Assembly: GCA_023458755.1 (NCBI GenBank)
Contig: JAEWYE010000009.1
Span: 1-64,000, forward strand
Length of the DNA: 64,000 nucleotides
Reading direction: 5' to 3'
Origin: Bacillota bacterium
Lineage (GTDB): Bacteria > Bacillota > Clostridia > Oscillospirales > Acutalibacteraceae
The notes beneath the pieces are model-generated. The model was given only the letters and a program-made list of their open reading frames with translations, was not told the DNA's origin and did no database searches. This document shows, piece by piece, positions 52,980 to 61,300 of this stretch. The translations under genes and the position numbers were made by a program. The first letter of the stretch is position 1; each line of letters begins with the position of its first letter.

Positions 52980-54008
52980 TCAAACAGCCGGAGGAGTGGC
53001 TGGTTTGGCAGAAATCTTAACATCGATGACCTTTTGCTTTTCTCCGCGAACCACAATGATACGCTGTAAAACAATAAACAAAAACAACAGACCGCCAACT
53101 GCAACTTTCGTCCACCAGGAGTTTAAAGTTCCGTTGAACATGATAAGATTTTGTATAATACCGGTAACCAAAACGCCAAACATCGGGCCAATGGCGTAAC
53201 CGGAGCCGCCGGTAAGAAGAATGCCGCCTACCACACAGGCCGCAATGGCATCCATTTCGGTTCCGTTGCAGTGCAGGCCATAACCGGACAGCGTATAAAT
53301 GGTGAACATAAGGCCGCCTAAAGCGGAACAAAAGCCGCTGAGCGTATACACAAGAATTTTCGTGCGGCCCACAGGCAGCCCCATGAGAAGAGCAGAATTC
53401 ATGTTTCCGCCAATTGCATAGACCGTACGGCCGAATTTGGTGTGTTGAAGCAGATAAATCATAGCCGCCACCACAATCAGACAGACAATCACACTGATAG
53501 AAGTGTAAACCCCTCCGCCAAGCGGAACCTGTGTGCTCGATAATTGTACGAACGTCTGGTTTTCGATTGCGATGGTATCAATGCTGATTAAATAGCTGCA
53601 GCCCCGCGCAAAAAACATGCCGGCTAATGTAACAATCCATGGATGAAGATTAAATTTTTGAATCAAGATTCCCTGAACGCAGCCAAAGATAACGCCGACC
53701 ATCAGCACAATGAGAATAACCAGATAAGGATTGACTCCCTTTTTCAGAAGATCAGCCGCTATCATACTGACAAACGCTACCATTGCTCCAACCGATAAAT
53801 CTATTCCGGCCGTAAGAATGGTAAGCATTTCTCCAATTGCAATTACAATAAGGTACGCGTTATCAATGAACAAATTTGACACTACCTGCGCAGAGAAAAA
53901 TCCGGTGTACAGAACAGAGCCGGAGAAAAACAACACCAGAAACAAAGCAACCGTGGCATAAATGGATACATAGTTGCTATTGGGTTTTAACTTACTCAGC
54001 CACTTCAT
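52980..54008 (-). CDS. yjfF: Sugar ABC transporter permease, YjfF-like
   Basis: A 342-residue permease of the ribose class with about nine helices. GEMLTILTAGIDLSVGAMVAFVSM and HTKFGRTVYAIGGNMNSALLMGL are characteristic. It pairs with the YtfT-like permease, the arrangement of the galactofuranose importer. AAGGTGG precedes the ATG at 54008. Substrate by homology is a furanose sugar such as galactofuranose or arabinofuranose. Confidence 0.88.
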   Translation of the reverse strand: MKWLSKLKPNSNYVSIYATVALFLVLFFSGSVLYTGFFSAQVVSNLFIDNAYLIVIAIGEMLTILTAGIDLSVGAMVAFVSMIAADLLKKGVNPYLVILIVLMVGVIFGCVQGILIQKFNLHPWIVTLAGMFFARGCSYLISIDTIAIENQTFVQLSSTQVPLGGGVYTSISVIVCLIVVAAMIYLLQHTKFGRTVYAIGGNMNSALLMGLPVGRTKILVYTLSGFCSALGGLMFTIYTLSGYGLHCNGTEMDAIAACVVGGILLTGGSGYAIGPMFGVLVTGIIQNLIMFNGTLNSWWTKVAVGGLLFLFIVLQRIIVVRGEKQKVIDVKISAKPATPPAV

Positions 54009-54083
54009 TCGTTGACCACCTTCTTTATATATTGTCATACTATTTCTGAATAGAATCCGATTAAAAGATCACTTATGAAAATC

Positions 54084-55118
54084 TTATTTATTCTCCGTTG
54101 CCGGTTTCATTACAGGAACCGGTTTCTTTTTCATAAGCATTTTGTGGAAAGCAGGTGTCTGAATCAAACAGACAAGAATAACGACTATTGCTTTCGCGAC
54201 CAGTGTAACTTCCGGCGTAATACCAAGCCGGTAAATCGTAGTGGTCAATGTTTGAATAAAGAGTGCGCCAACGACAGTGCCGCCCAAATAGAACCGTCCG
54301 CCGTTCATGGAGGTGCCGCCGATTACCGTGGCAAGGATGGCATCGAGTTCAATCCAAAGCCCGGCGTTGTTGGCATCGGCGCTTTTTATATTGGAGCAAA
54401 TGAGAATGCCGGCAATGCTGGATAAAATACCGCAAATCACATAGGTGAAAAAAATCACTCTTTTTGCGTTAATGCCTGAAAACCGGCTGGCCGTGCTGTT
54501 GACTCCGATGGATTCCACAAACAGGCCCAACGCTGTTTTCCGCATGAGTATGTACATAATCAGAATAACCACAATCGCCACATAGCAAGCAACAGGGACA
54601 AGCCAATACCCGGTGCCGATAAATACAAACGCCGGATTGGTAAACGGCATTTGCTGGCCCGAAGTAATCAACTGCGCGATTCCGCGGCCCACTATGTACA
54701 AAATCAGGGTACCGACCATTGGCTGAATTCCAATATAGGAAACAAGCAGCCCGTTCCAAATACCGCAGACAATTCCCGCCACAATGCCGGACATAACAGC
54801 TAAAAACACATTTCCCGTATCCACCACTATGGTAGCGGCAACCACCGCGCTGATAGCCACAATGGAACCGACCGAAATATCAATGCCCTGCGTAGCGATA
54901 ACAATCGTCATGCCCAGTGAAATAAGAATCAATGGTGTGGCATGGTTTAAAATATCAAATAAGCTGCCGTAAAGATGTCCGTCCTTCATCTGTATATTGA
55001 AGAATCCGGGTGACATAAACACGTTGAAAAACAGCAGTACTGCCAAAGCAACAAGCGGCCAAAACAATTTACTGTGCACAAATTTCATGAGAATAGAAGT
55101 GTTTTTTCTCTCAGCCAA
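54084..55118 (-). CDS. ytfT: Sugar ABC transporter permease, YtfT-like
   Basis: A 344-residue permease with about nine helices. ISLGMTIVIATQGIDISVGSIVAISA and RKTALGLFVESIGVNSTASRFSGI fit YtfT. Its start overlaps the end of the ATPase gene by 8 bases. It forms the membrane channel together with the YjfF-like protein. Confidence 0.88.
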   Translation of the reverse strand: MAERKNTSILMKFVHSKLFWPLVALAVLLFFNVFMSPGFFNIQMKDGHLYGSLFDILNHATPLILISLGMTIVIATQGIDISVGSIVAISAVVAATIVVDTGNVFLAVMSGIVAGIVCGIWNGLLVSYIGIQPMVGTLILYIVGRGIAQLITSGQQMPFTNPAFVFIGTGYWLVPVACYVAIVVILIMYILMRKTALGLFVESIGVNSTASRFSGINAKRVIFFTYVICGILSSIAGILICSNIKSADANNAGLWIELDAILATVIGGTSMNGGRFYLGGTVVGALFIQTLTTTIYRLGITPEVTLVAKAIVVILVCLIQTPAFHKMLMKKKPVPVMKPATENK

Positions 55119-56637
55119 CTTTTAACCCTCCCTCCGCAATTGTCTTCATAATCATTTCTTCGCTGATATCCTCCTTGTTCAGTTCGCCGATGATCTTTTG
55201 ATCGCGAAGTACAACAATTCGGTCACAGCAGGTTACCAATTCTTTTAGCTCGGATGAAATAAAAAGGATGGTCATACCTTGATTCGAAAGCTCGATAATC
55301 AATTTTTGCAGCTCGCTTTTTGCGCCAACATCAATTCCTCGGGTAGGCTCATCAAGAATTAGGAGCTGAGGATCGGTCGCAAGCCAGCGTGCCAAAATAA
55401 CCTTTTGCTGATTTCCGCCGCTCAAGTTGTCCACACGCTGTTCCATGCTCGGTGTTTTAATTGCCAGCAGGTCGATATACTTCTGTGCAATTTCCTGCTG
55501 CTTCTTCATCGGGATATACTGGAACAAGCCTTTACTGGACTGAATGGCAAGAATAATATTTTCCCGAATGCTCAATTCACCCGCAATGCCCTGCGCTTTT
55601 CGGTCTTCCGGGCAGAAGCTGAAGCTTTCCGCAATTGCTTTTTTCGGGTAAATGTAAGAGTAGGTTTTTCCGCCGATTGTCATGGTACCGCGGTCTGCTT
55701 TGTTAATTCCGAACAGCATACTGGCAACTTCTGTTCTTCCGGAGCCAAGTAATCCGGCCAGTCCAAGCACCTCGCCTTTTCGAAGATTCAGGTTGAATGG
55801 CTCGATGGTACCGCGCTTTCCGTAATCATGGGTTTGCAGCAGATTATCCTGACTGATTTCCTTACCGGCATTCTTTTTAATGTCATTCAGCTTTTCCAAT
55901 TCCGCCAAATCTTTACCGATCATTTTGGAAACCAGATCAATTCGGGAAAGACTTTCCACGTCATATGTACCAACCAGATTGCCATTGCGAAGAATTGTAA
56001 CGCGGTCACAAATTTCATAGATTTGATCGAGAAAATGCGAAACAAAAATGATGGACATACCTTCCTCTTTCAGTTTCCGCATAATACTGAAAAGCTGGTT
56101 TACCTCATTGGTATCCAAGCTGGAGGTTGGCTCATCCAAAATAAGAATACCGCTTGAAGTATCAACCGCACGTGCAATCGCGACCATTTGCTGAACGGCA
56201 AGAGAATAATCGGAAAGCTTCTTTTCCACATCAATATGGATTTCCAGCTTGTCGAGCAGCGATTTCGCATCCTGATTGATTTTCTTCCAGTCGATAGAGC
56301 CATGTTTTTTGGGCTCTCGGCCAATATAAATATTTTCCGCCACGCTTAAGTTGGCGCAAAGGTTAATTTCTTGGTAAACTGTGCTGATGCCGTTTTTCTG
56401 GGCATCACTGGTGGAATAAATCTTAATTTCTTTTCCGTTTAATACTATGGTGCCTCCATCTATTTCATAGACACCGGTCAGGACTTTAATTAAGGTGGAT
56501 TTCCCGGCACCGTTTTCTCCCATTAGCGAGTGAATTTCACCTTTTCTCAGCTCAAAATCCACATCGTTTAATGCTTTAACCCCTGGAAAGGACTTGTAGA
56601 TGTGCTGCATCTGAAGGACGGACTCATGTTCAGCCAT
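55111..56637 (-). CDS. ytfR: Sugar ABC transporter ATP-binding protein, YtfR-like
   Basis: A 508-residue protein with two ATPase domains. Walker A is GENGAGKST; Walker B is ILILDEPTSSLD; the second unit has LLGSGRTEVAS and LSGGNQQKVILARWL. STVYQEINLCANLSVAENIYIGREP is typical of YtfR. AAGGAGG precedes the ATG at 56637; the frame extends to 56682 into the intercistronic hairpin. It energises the YtfT/YjfF pair. Confidence 0.92.
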   Translation of the reverse strand: MAEHESVLQMQHIYKSFPGVKALNDVDFELRKGEIHSLMGENGAGKSTLIKVLTGVYEIDGGTIVLNGKEIKIYSTSDAQKNGISTVYQEINLCANLSVAENIYIGREPKKHGSIDWKKINQDAKSLLDKLEIHIDVEKKLSDYSLAVQQMVAIARAVDTSSGILILDEPTSSLDTNEVNQLFSIMRKLKEEGMSIIFVSHFLDQIYEICDRVTILRNGNLVGTYDVESLSRIDLVSKMIGKDLAELEKLNDIKKNAGKEISQDNLLQTHDYGKRGTIEPFNLNLRKGEVLGLAGLLGSGRTEVASMLFGINKADRGTMTIGGKTYSYIYPKKAIAESFSFCPEDRKAQGIAGELSIRENIILAIQSSKGLFQYIPMKKQQEIAQKYIDLLAIKTPSMEQRVDNLSGGNQQKVILARWLATDPQLLILDEPTRGIDVGAKSELQKLIIELSNQGMTILFISSELKELVTCCDRIVVLRDQKIIGELNKEDISEEMIMKTIAEGGLKVG

Positions 56638-56653
56638 TATAGTTTCCTCCTTA

Positions 56654-56695
56654 ATAATGTAAGAGCCGAGTATTGCACCCAAGCTCTTACATTAT
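56654..56695 (-). terminator. Intercistronic hairpin between ytfQ-like and ytfR-like genes
   Basis: ATAATGTAAGAGC pairs perfectly with GCTCTTACATTAT (13 bp). It lacks a T run and directly precedes the ytfR ribosome site, so it likely tunes the ratio of binding protein to transporter. Confidence 0.75.
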
Positions 56696-56716
56696 CATGA
56701 TACCGTTTATTGTGAA

Positions 56717-57751
56717 TTAATACTTTCTGTTCGGGAGTTCCGCAGCAGCCTGATTTTGCAGGAACACACTTTCTTTGGACTGGATAACCTTTTCATATGT
56801 ACCGCCATTGGCAACTGCTGTAGCCAATTCTGCAAGTTGAGGCCCAAGCAGCGGATTGCATTCTACAATCGCATTGGATTTGCCGTCTGCCATAACCTGG
56901 AACATGTCTTTGATGCCATCATAAGAAACGATGAAGATATCGGAACCTGGCTTTTTGCCTGCATCTTCAATTGCCTGTACTGCGCCGACTGCCATATCAT
57001 CGTTTTGAGATACCATGCAGTTAATCTCATTTTTAGTATCTGCCTTTAAGAAAGCTTCCATAACTTCTTTGCCCTTTGCGCGAACAAAGTCACCGGATTG
57101 TTTCTTAATGACTTTAATGTTAGCGTGACCGGCAATTGTTTCGTCAAAGCCCTTGTCACGTCCGGTTTGTGCACTGGAACCCATAGTGCCCTGAATTTCA
57201 ACAATGTTGCATGGCTGGGTACCGAATTTGTCAATAACGACCTGAGCGGCCTTCTTGCCTTCCTCTTCCATATTGGAGCCTAAGAAAGCAGTGTACAGAG
57301 ACGCATCCGCATCCACACTTCTGTCCACGATAATTACCGGAATTTTTGCCTGCTGTGCTTCCTTCAGTACGGTGTCCCAACCGGTGGAAACAACAGGGTC
57401 AATTGCGATGACATCAACCTTTTGTGCAATAAATGTCCGGACTGCCTTCAGTTGATTTTCTTGCTTTTGCTGTGCATCGGAAAATTTCAGTTCAATGTTC
57501 GGATATTTTGTCGGGATTTCCTTAATGGAGGCTGTTTCAGCAGTTCTCCATCCGCTCTCCGCGCCAACCTGCGCAAAGCCTAGAACAATTTTCTTTCCGC
57601 TGGTGCTCGCGGCACTTTCAGCGGCGCTCGCAACCTTGTCACCGGTGCTGTCTGCGGCGCTGCTTGCGCCGGAGGAACTTGAGCAGCCTGCAAACACGGA
57701 ACCTAACATAAGTGCAGCTGTCAACAACGCTAAGGACTTTTTCAATTTCAT
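56717..57751 (-). CDS. ytfQ: Sugar-binding lipoprotein, YtfQ-like
   Basis: A 344-residue type 1 binding protein. Lipobox GSVFAGC with Cys at about residue 22, then a Ser/Ala linker. Mature start IVLGFAQVGAESGWRTAET and later IPVIIVDRSVDADASLY match YtfQ (galactofuranose). The ATG at 57751 has GGGAG upstream. The same sequence signature recurs in the second domain of the fused protein at 57897-59759, pointing to a duplication. Confidence 0.9.
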   Translation of the reverse strand: MKLKKSLALLTAALMLGSVFAGCSSSSGASSAADSTGDKVASAAESAASTSGKKIVLGFAQVGAESGWRTAETASIKEIPTKYPNIELKFSDAQQKQENQLKAVRTFIAQKVDVIAIDPVVSTGWDTVLKEAQQAKIPVIIVDRSVDADASLYTAFLGSNMEEEGKKAAQVVIDKFGTQPCNIVEIQGTMGSSAQTGRDKGFDETIAGHANIKVIKKQSGDFVRAKGKEVMEAFLKADTKNEINCMVSQNDDMAVGAVQAIEDAGKKPGSDIFIVSYDGIKDMFQVMADGKSNAIVECNPLLGPQLAELATAVANGGTYEKVIQSKESVFLQNQAAAELPNRKY

Positions 57752-57788
57752 ACTCACAACTCCCTTTCAAATTTTGGACTGTGCCGTT

Positions 57789-57824
57789 ATTATAGCTCAC
57801 CATATGCACATAAGAAATGCACAT
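57789..57824 (-). promoter_or_regulatory. ytfQ-like promoter with direct repeats
   Basis: Minus-strand -10 TATAAT (57794-57789) has no good -35. Instead ATGTGCAT occurs twice as a direct repeat (57824-57817 and 57811-57804), starts 13 bases apart, over and just upstream of the -35 position. This fits a site for the AraC-type regulator at 59756. Confidence 0.6.
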
Positions 57825-57856
57825 ATCTATCTTTTTTTATACAATTCGCGACGAAC

Positions 57857-57888
57857 AAAAAATCCCGGCTCTGATTTTCGAGTCGGGA
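57857..57888 (-). terminator. Terminator of the regulator/fused binding-protein operon
   Basis: TCCCG-a-CTC pairs with GAG-c-CGGGA, then TTTTTT on the minus strand (57862-57857). Confidence 0.88.
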
Positions 57889-57896
57889 CAAGTTGT

Positions 57897-59759
57897 TCAA
57901 TAACTTCGGCTAAAAATTGCCCAGTAAGACATATCGCGGCTGAAAATGTTCTCGGAATTAATGATACGCAGCGGTACTGTTTCACCGTTCACTACTTTTT
58001 TTGCGGCAAGCATAAGCTGGGAACCAAGCAGAGGATTACACTCCACCGTGTTGTACATTTCTCCGCTTTTTACCGCCAAAAGCGCCTGCTGGGTACCGTC
58101 TGTACCGAAGACGATAACATCTTTCCCCGGCTTCAAGCCGTACTCTTTGATTGCTTGAATTGCTCCAATGGCCATATCATCATTTTGCGCGTAGACGACG
58201 GTAAACTTGTTACCGTATTGCTGCAGATATTTGGCCATTTCTTTTTTCCCGCTTTCATATGTAAAATCACCGTAATCCGAATCGGTGCAGGTAATATTTT
58301 TATAACCGGCAAGTACCTCGTGAAGTCCCTGCGTGCGATCCATTTCCGCGCTGGAACCCTGGGTGCCCATAATCTGCAGCACATTCATCTTTTGATTTGG
58401 GGCATTCTCCTTGCAGTACTGTATAATCAGCCGGCCGATACGGCGCGCCTCTTCCGTAAAATCCGAACCGATGCTGCACGCCCAAAGCGATTCATTGGAA
58501 TCGACATTGCGGTCACAGATGATAACCGGAATATTAGCTTTTTTCGCTTCGGTCAGCACATCATCCCATCCGGACTGCACAACAGGGGAAAAAGAAATGA
58601 CATCCACTTTTCGGCGAATCAATTCCCGAATGAGTGCCTTCTGATCATCTTGTGTATTGCCGGATTCCAAAAAGACCAAATCAACGCCCGCCTTCTGCGC
58701 CGCTTGCTTAATGGATTTTGCATTGGCATCGCGCCACTTACTTTCCGAATTCAACTGCGCATAGCCAAGTACAATTTTATCCTTTTTGGGTACGACCGTA
58801 TTTGCCTGTAAATACTGATCTACATTGTCTTTAGTTACCAAATTGCTCCGCAGCATAATTTTTTTCGGAATATCGCCTTCCTTGTTTAAGATTTTCACTG
58901 CATAGTCCACCGCTTCTTTTCCTCCTGTGGAACAGGTAAACGTTCCCCGCAAGACACCCGATTTGACAAGATTCAGCCCGCCGTTTTTCCCGCTGAGCCC
59001 GTCAATGCCGATAACGATAGGATTTATCCCCTTGGCATTGGCCGCCTGATATGCGCCATATGCCATAAAGTCGCTTGCGGCAAAAATTAAGTCGATTTTT
59101 TCGTTCGTCTCGGACAGCACCTGATTCACGTCTGCCGCAGCATCGTCCAGTTTCCAGTTGCAGATTAGTGTCCTGCGCAGATTAATGTTTGGATGCATTT
59201 GCAGTACGTCGCGAAATCCCTCGCTGCGTTCTATTGTGGTTGCCGAGTCCAACGAGCCCTGAATTTCTATAATATTTCCGCCTTTCTGACCAAGCAGACC
59301 GGAAACAAGAGTGCCCACCTGACGCCCGATCGAACGGTTATCATTGCCGATGTACAGAGTATAATCATAGCCTTCTACCGCACGGTCCAGTACAATGACC
59401 GGAATGGACTTGTAAACTCCGCTGACCACCGAAGTCAGATTTTTGGAGTCGTCCATTGAGACAATCAACAAATCAATCCCGCTGTTGCGCAGTTCTTTAA
59501 TATCGTTTGCCTGTTTTTCCGTACTGCCGCCCGCATCGCGGAACACCACCTTGATATTGCTGTATTTCTGCGCCTCCTGCGCAATCTCCTCATTCATGGC
59601 AATGCGCCATGGCTCATTCAGATTTGCCTGCGACATACCGATGACAAACTGGTAACCGTCATTTTTTCGGTTGCCGGAAACTACTGTAAAAATGATACCC
59701 GCTGCAACAACAAGAATTGCGCAAGCAATGAGTGCAAGCCACTTTTTCCTTATTTTCAA
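57897..59759 (-). CDS. Membrane-tethered protein with two fused type 1 sugar-binding domains
   Basis: A 620-residue protein. Residues about 7-27 form a hydrophobic anchor without lipobox or clear cleavage site. Domain 1 (about 36-320) begins FVIGMSQANLNEPWR and is a complete RbsB-like fold. A short linker (VVPKKD) leads to domain 2 (about 327-600), beginning IVLGYAQLNSESKWRD, which is close to the YtfQ-like protein encoded next door. Its start overlaps the regulator stop by 4 bases (ATGA), so it is coupled to the regulator and not to the transporter. I infer a two-ligand surface sensor for the YesM/YesN pair. Confidence 0.85.
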   Translation of the reverse strand: MKIRKKWLALIACAILVVAAGIIFTVVSGNRKNDGYQFVIGMSQANLNEPWRIAMNEEIAQEAQKYSNIKVVFRDAGGSTEKQANDIKELRNSGIDLLIVSMDDSKNLTSVVSGVYKSIPVIVLDRAVEGYDYTLYIGNDNRSIGRQVGTLVSGLLGQKGGNIIEIQGSLDSATTIERSEGFRDVLQMHPNINLRRTLICNWKLDDAAADVNQVLSETNEKIDLIFAASDFMAYGAYQAANAKGINPIVIGIDGLSGKNGGLNLVKSGVLRGTFTCSTGGKEAVDYAVKILNKEGDIPKKIMLRSNLVTKDNVDQYLQANTVVPKKDKIVLGYAQLNSESKWRDANAKSIKQAAQKAGVDLVFLESGNTQDDQKALIRELIRRKVDVISFSPVVQSGWDDVLTEAKKANIPVIICDRNVDSNESLWACSIGSDFTEEARRIGRLIIQYCKENAPNQKMNVLQIMGTQGSSAEMDRTQGLHEVLAGYKNITCTDSDYGDFTYESGKKEMAKYLQQYGNKFTVVYAQNDDMAIGAIQAIKEYGLKPGKDVIVFGTDGTQQALLAVKSGEMYNTVECNPLLGSQLMLAAKKVVNGETVPLRIINSENIFSRDMSYWAIFSRSY

Positions 59760-60958
59760 AGATCTTTCCCCTCCTTATACTGCACCGGAGAAAGACCCGT
59801 GACCTTTTTAAACGAACGGCTGAAATAATATTGATTGCTGTACCCCACCAGTTCGGCTATCTCGTAAATTTTAAGCGAAGAGGTATCCATCATTTTAATT
59901 GCCTTTTGGATTCGTATATTGGTCAATGCGTCCACAAAAGAGGTTCCGGTATCTGCTTTCAAAAGTTTGCTGAGATAAGGCGGCGTGATTTTAAATTTTT
60001 CCGCTGCGCTTTCCAGTGAAAAATTGTTGTCGTAATAATGCTCCTGCATATATTGCAGAATGGAAGCGGTAATGGGCTTTAAACTCGATTTATCCTTCAG
60101 CTTCCCTGTAATCTGCCGATACGCATCGGTAATCGCTGCAAGGGAACTTACTGTGTCATACTCAAAAATGACAGCACTGCTCACATGCTCTGCTATGTAT
60201 GCGTAAATCTGATCGCAGGATTTTGACCACTGTGCCGTATCCGGCGTACTGCCGATCACGATAATATTGCCTGCATCGTCAAAGAAACAAATGGAACTGA
60301 ATGCACCCAACAGTTCCGCTACCATCTTTTTGATTCCAAACAGAATCAAATTGTGGTCTAAGCTGCTGGAATCCTTTTCAAATCCGGAATGTTTGCTGAT
60401 ACGAAAGGCAGCAATTCCAAACTGTTCGGTGAAACTTAAATTCAGAAAGCTGAATCCTCCCGCAATCTCATCCGCATTGGCATTTGTTTTCAGCAGATTC
60501 TGAAAGAATTTTTCCCTTACTGTATCAATACTTTCATCCAACCGCTCATTCACCCATTTATAATACCGGTCTTTACGGCGGCGCTTATTTAGTTCGGCGC
60601 ATACACGGCTGATGGTCTCGGTAAGATTGGATATGGTTACCGGCTTGAGCAGATAATCGAACACCTGCAGTTTGATTGCTTCCTGCATATACGCGAACTG
60701 ATCAAAACCCGTAATGATGATAATTTGACAGTCCTGTGCGTTCTCTCTTAGTTTACGAATCAGATCCAAACCATTTAAAAACGGCATACAAATATCCAAA
60801 AACAGAATATCCGGCTGTACTTTCATTACTTCATGCAGCGCAATTTCGCCGTCTTCTGCTTCTCCCACCACTTCTATGCCATATTTTCCATAATCCAGCA
60901 TTTTCCGCAGACCGTTTCGAATCTTTGGTTCGTCGTCGGCGATTATCATTTTATACAT
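59756..60958 (-). CDS. YesN-type response regulator with AraC DNA-binding domain
   Basis: A 400-residue regulator. The receiver has Asp8-Asp9, phospho-acceptor Asp55 (LFLDICMPF) and Lys105 in LLKPVT. AraC HTH units occupy about 300-395 (NFSLESAAEKFKITPPYLSKLLKADTG and IYEIAELVGYSNQYYFSRSFKKVTG). It heads the operon with the two-headed binding protein. Its partner is probably the orphan kinase at 51036. The direct repeats at the ytfQ promoter are a likely target. Confidence 0.9.
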   Translation of the reverse strand: MYKMIIADDEPKIRNGLRKMLDYGKYGIEVVGEAEDGEIALHEVMKVQPDILFLDICMPFLNGLDLIRKLRENAQDCQIIIITGFDQFAYMQEAIKLQVFDYLLKPVTISNLTETISRVCAELNKRRRKDRYYKWVNERLDESIDTVREKFFQNLLKTNANADEIAGGFSFLNLSFTEQFGIAAFRISKHSGFEKDSSSLDHNLILFGIKKMVAELLGAFSSICFFDDAGNIIVIGSTPDTAQWSKSCDQIYAYIAEHVSSAVIFEYDTVSSLAAITDAYRQITGKLKDKSSLKPITASILQYMQEHYYDNNFSLESAAEKFKITPPYLSKLLKADTGTSFVDALTNIRIQKAIKMMDTSSLKIYEIAELVGYSNQYYFSRSFKKVTGLSPVQYKEGKDL

Positions 60959-61003
60959 GATTCATTTTCTCTCCCCTATCAGAAAAGTTGTCAGTACAAC
61001 TTC

Positions 61004-61032
61004 ATGGTAGCGCATTTAACTATTAAAGTCAA
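61004..61032 (-). promoter_or_regulatory. Promoter of the second regulator operon
   Basis: Minus-strand -35 TTGACT (61032-61027), 17-bp spacer, -10 TACCAT (61009-61004). Start near 60998, shortly before the ribosome site of the regulator. Confidence 0.65.
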
Positions 61033-61035
61033 ACA

Positions 61036-61102
61036 AAAAAAGGGGGAACGTGTATAAAATATTATAACACATTACCATAGAAAAGGTGACTCCCCCTTTT
61101 TC
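61036..61102. repeat. Long-loop inverted repeat between divergent genes
   Basis: AAAAAGGGGGA at 61036-61046 and TCCCCCTTTTT at 61092-61102 are exact complements. The intervening sequence contains a second, imperfect GTGTATAA/TTATAACAC inverted repeat. It lies between the regulator promoter and the chemoreceptor. It could be a minus-strand terminator (T run beyond the arm) or a looping site. Confidence 0.5.
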
Positions 61103-61300
61103 AGAAAACTTTAGACAATATTCTGCTAAAATAGCCAAATTGTACAAAAAATATCCGATTTATGTATCGACTTTATGCAGGTATGCCGATACACTGAAAG
61201 GTGAGATTTCAGCAACTCATAAAGTTCAGGGAGCTTGTCAAAACTCAGTTGAATTTTGATTTGATTTTATAATTGGAGCTTGGCAGAAGGGGAGAGAAAA

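Noticed and set aside
57495..58811. 438-codon plus-strand frame opposite the binding-protein genes
   Set aside because: It runs antisense across two genes and a terminator and resembles no protein family; the minus strand carries unmistakable sugar-binding domains.
61185..61192. GCCGATAC as a sigma-28 -10 element for the chemoreceptor
   Set aside because: The -10 core is close to the flagellar sigma consensus, but no TAAA-type -35 lies 15-16 bases upstream.
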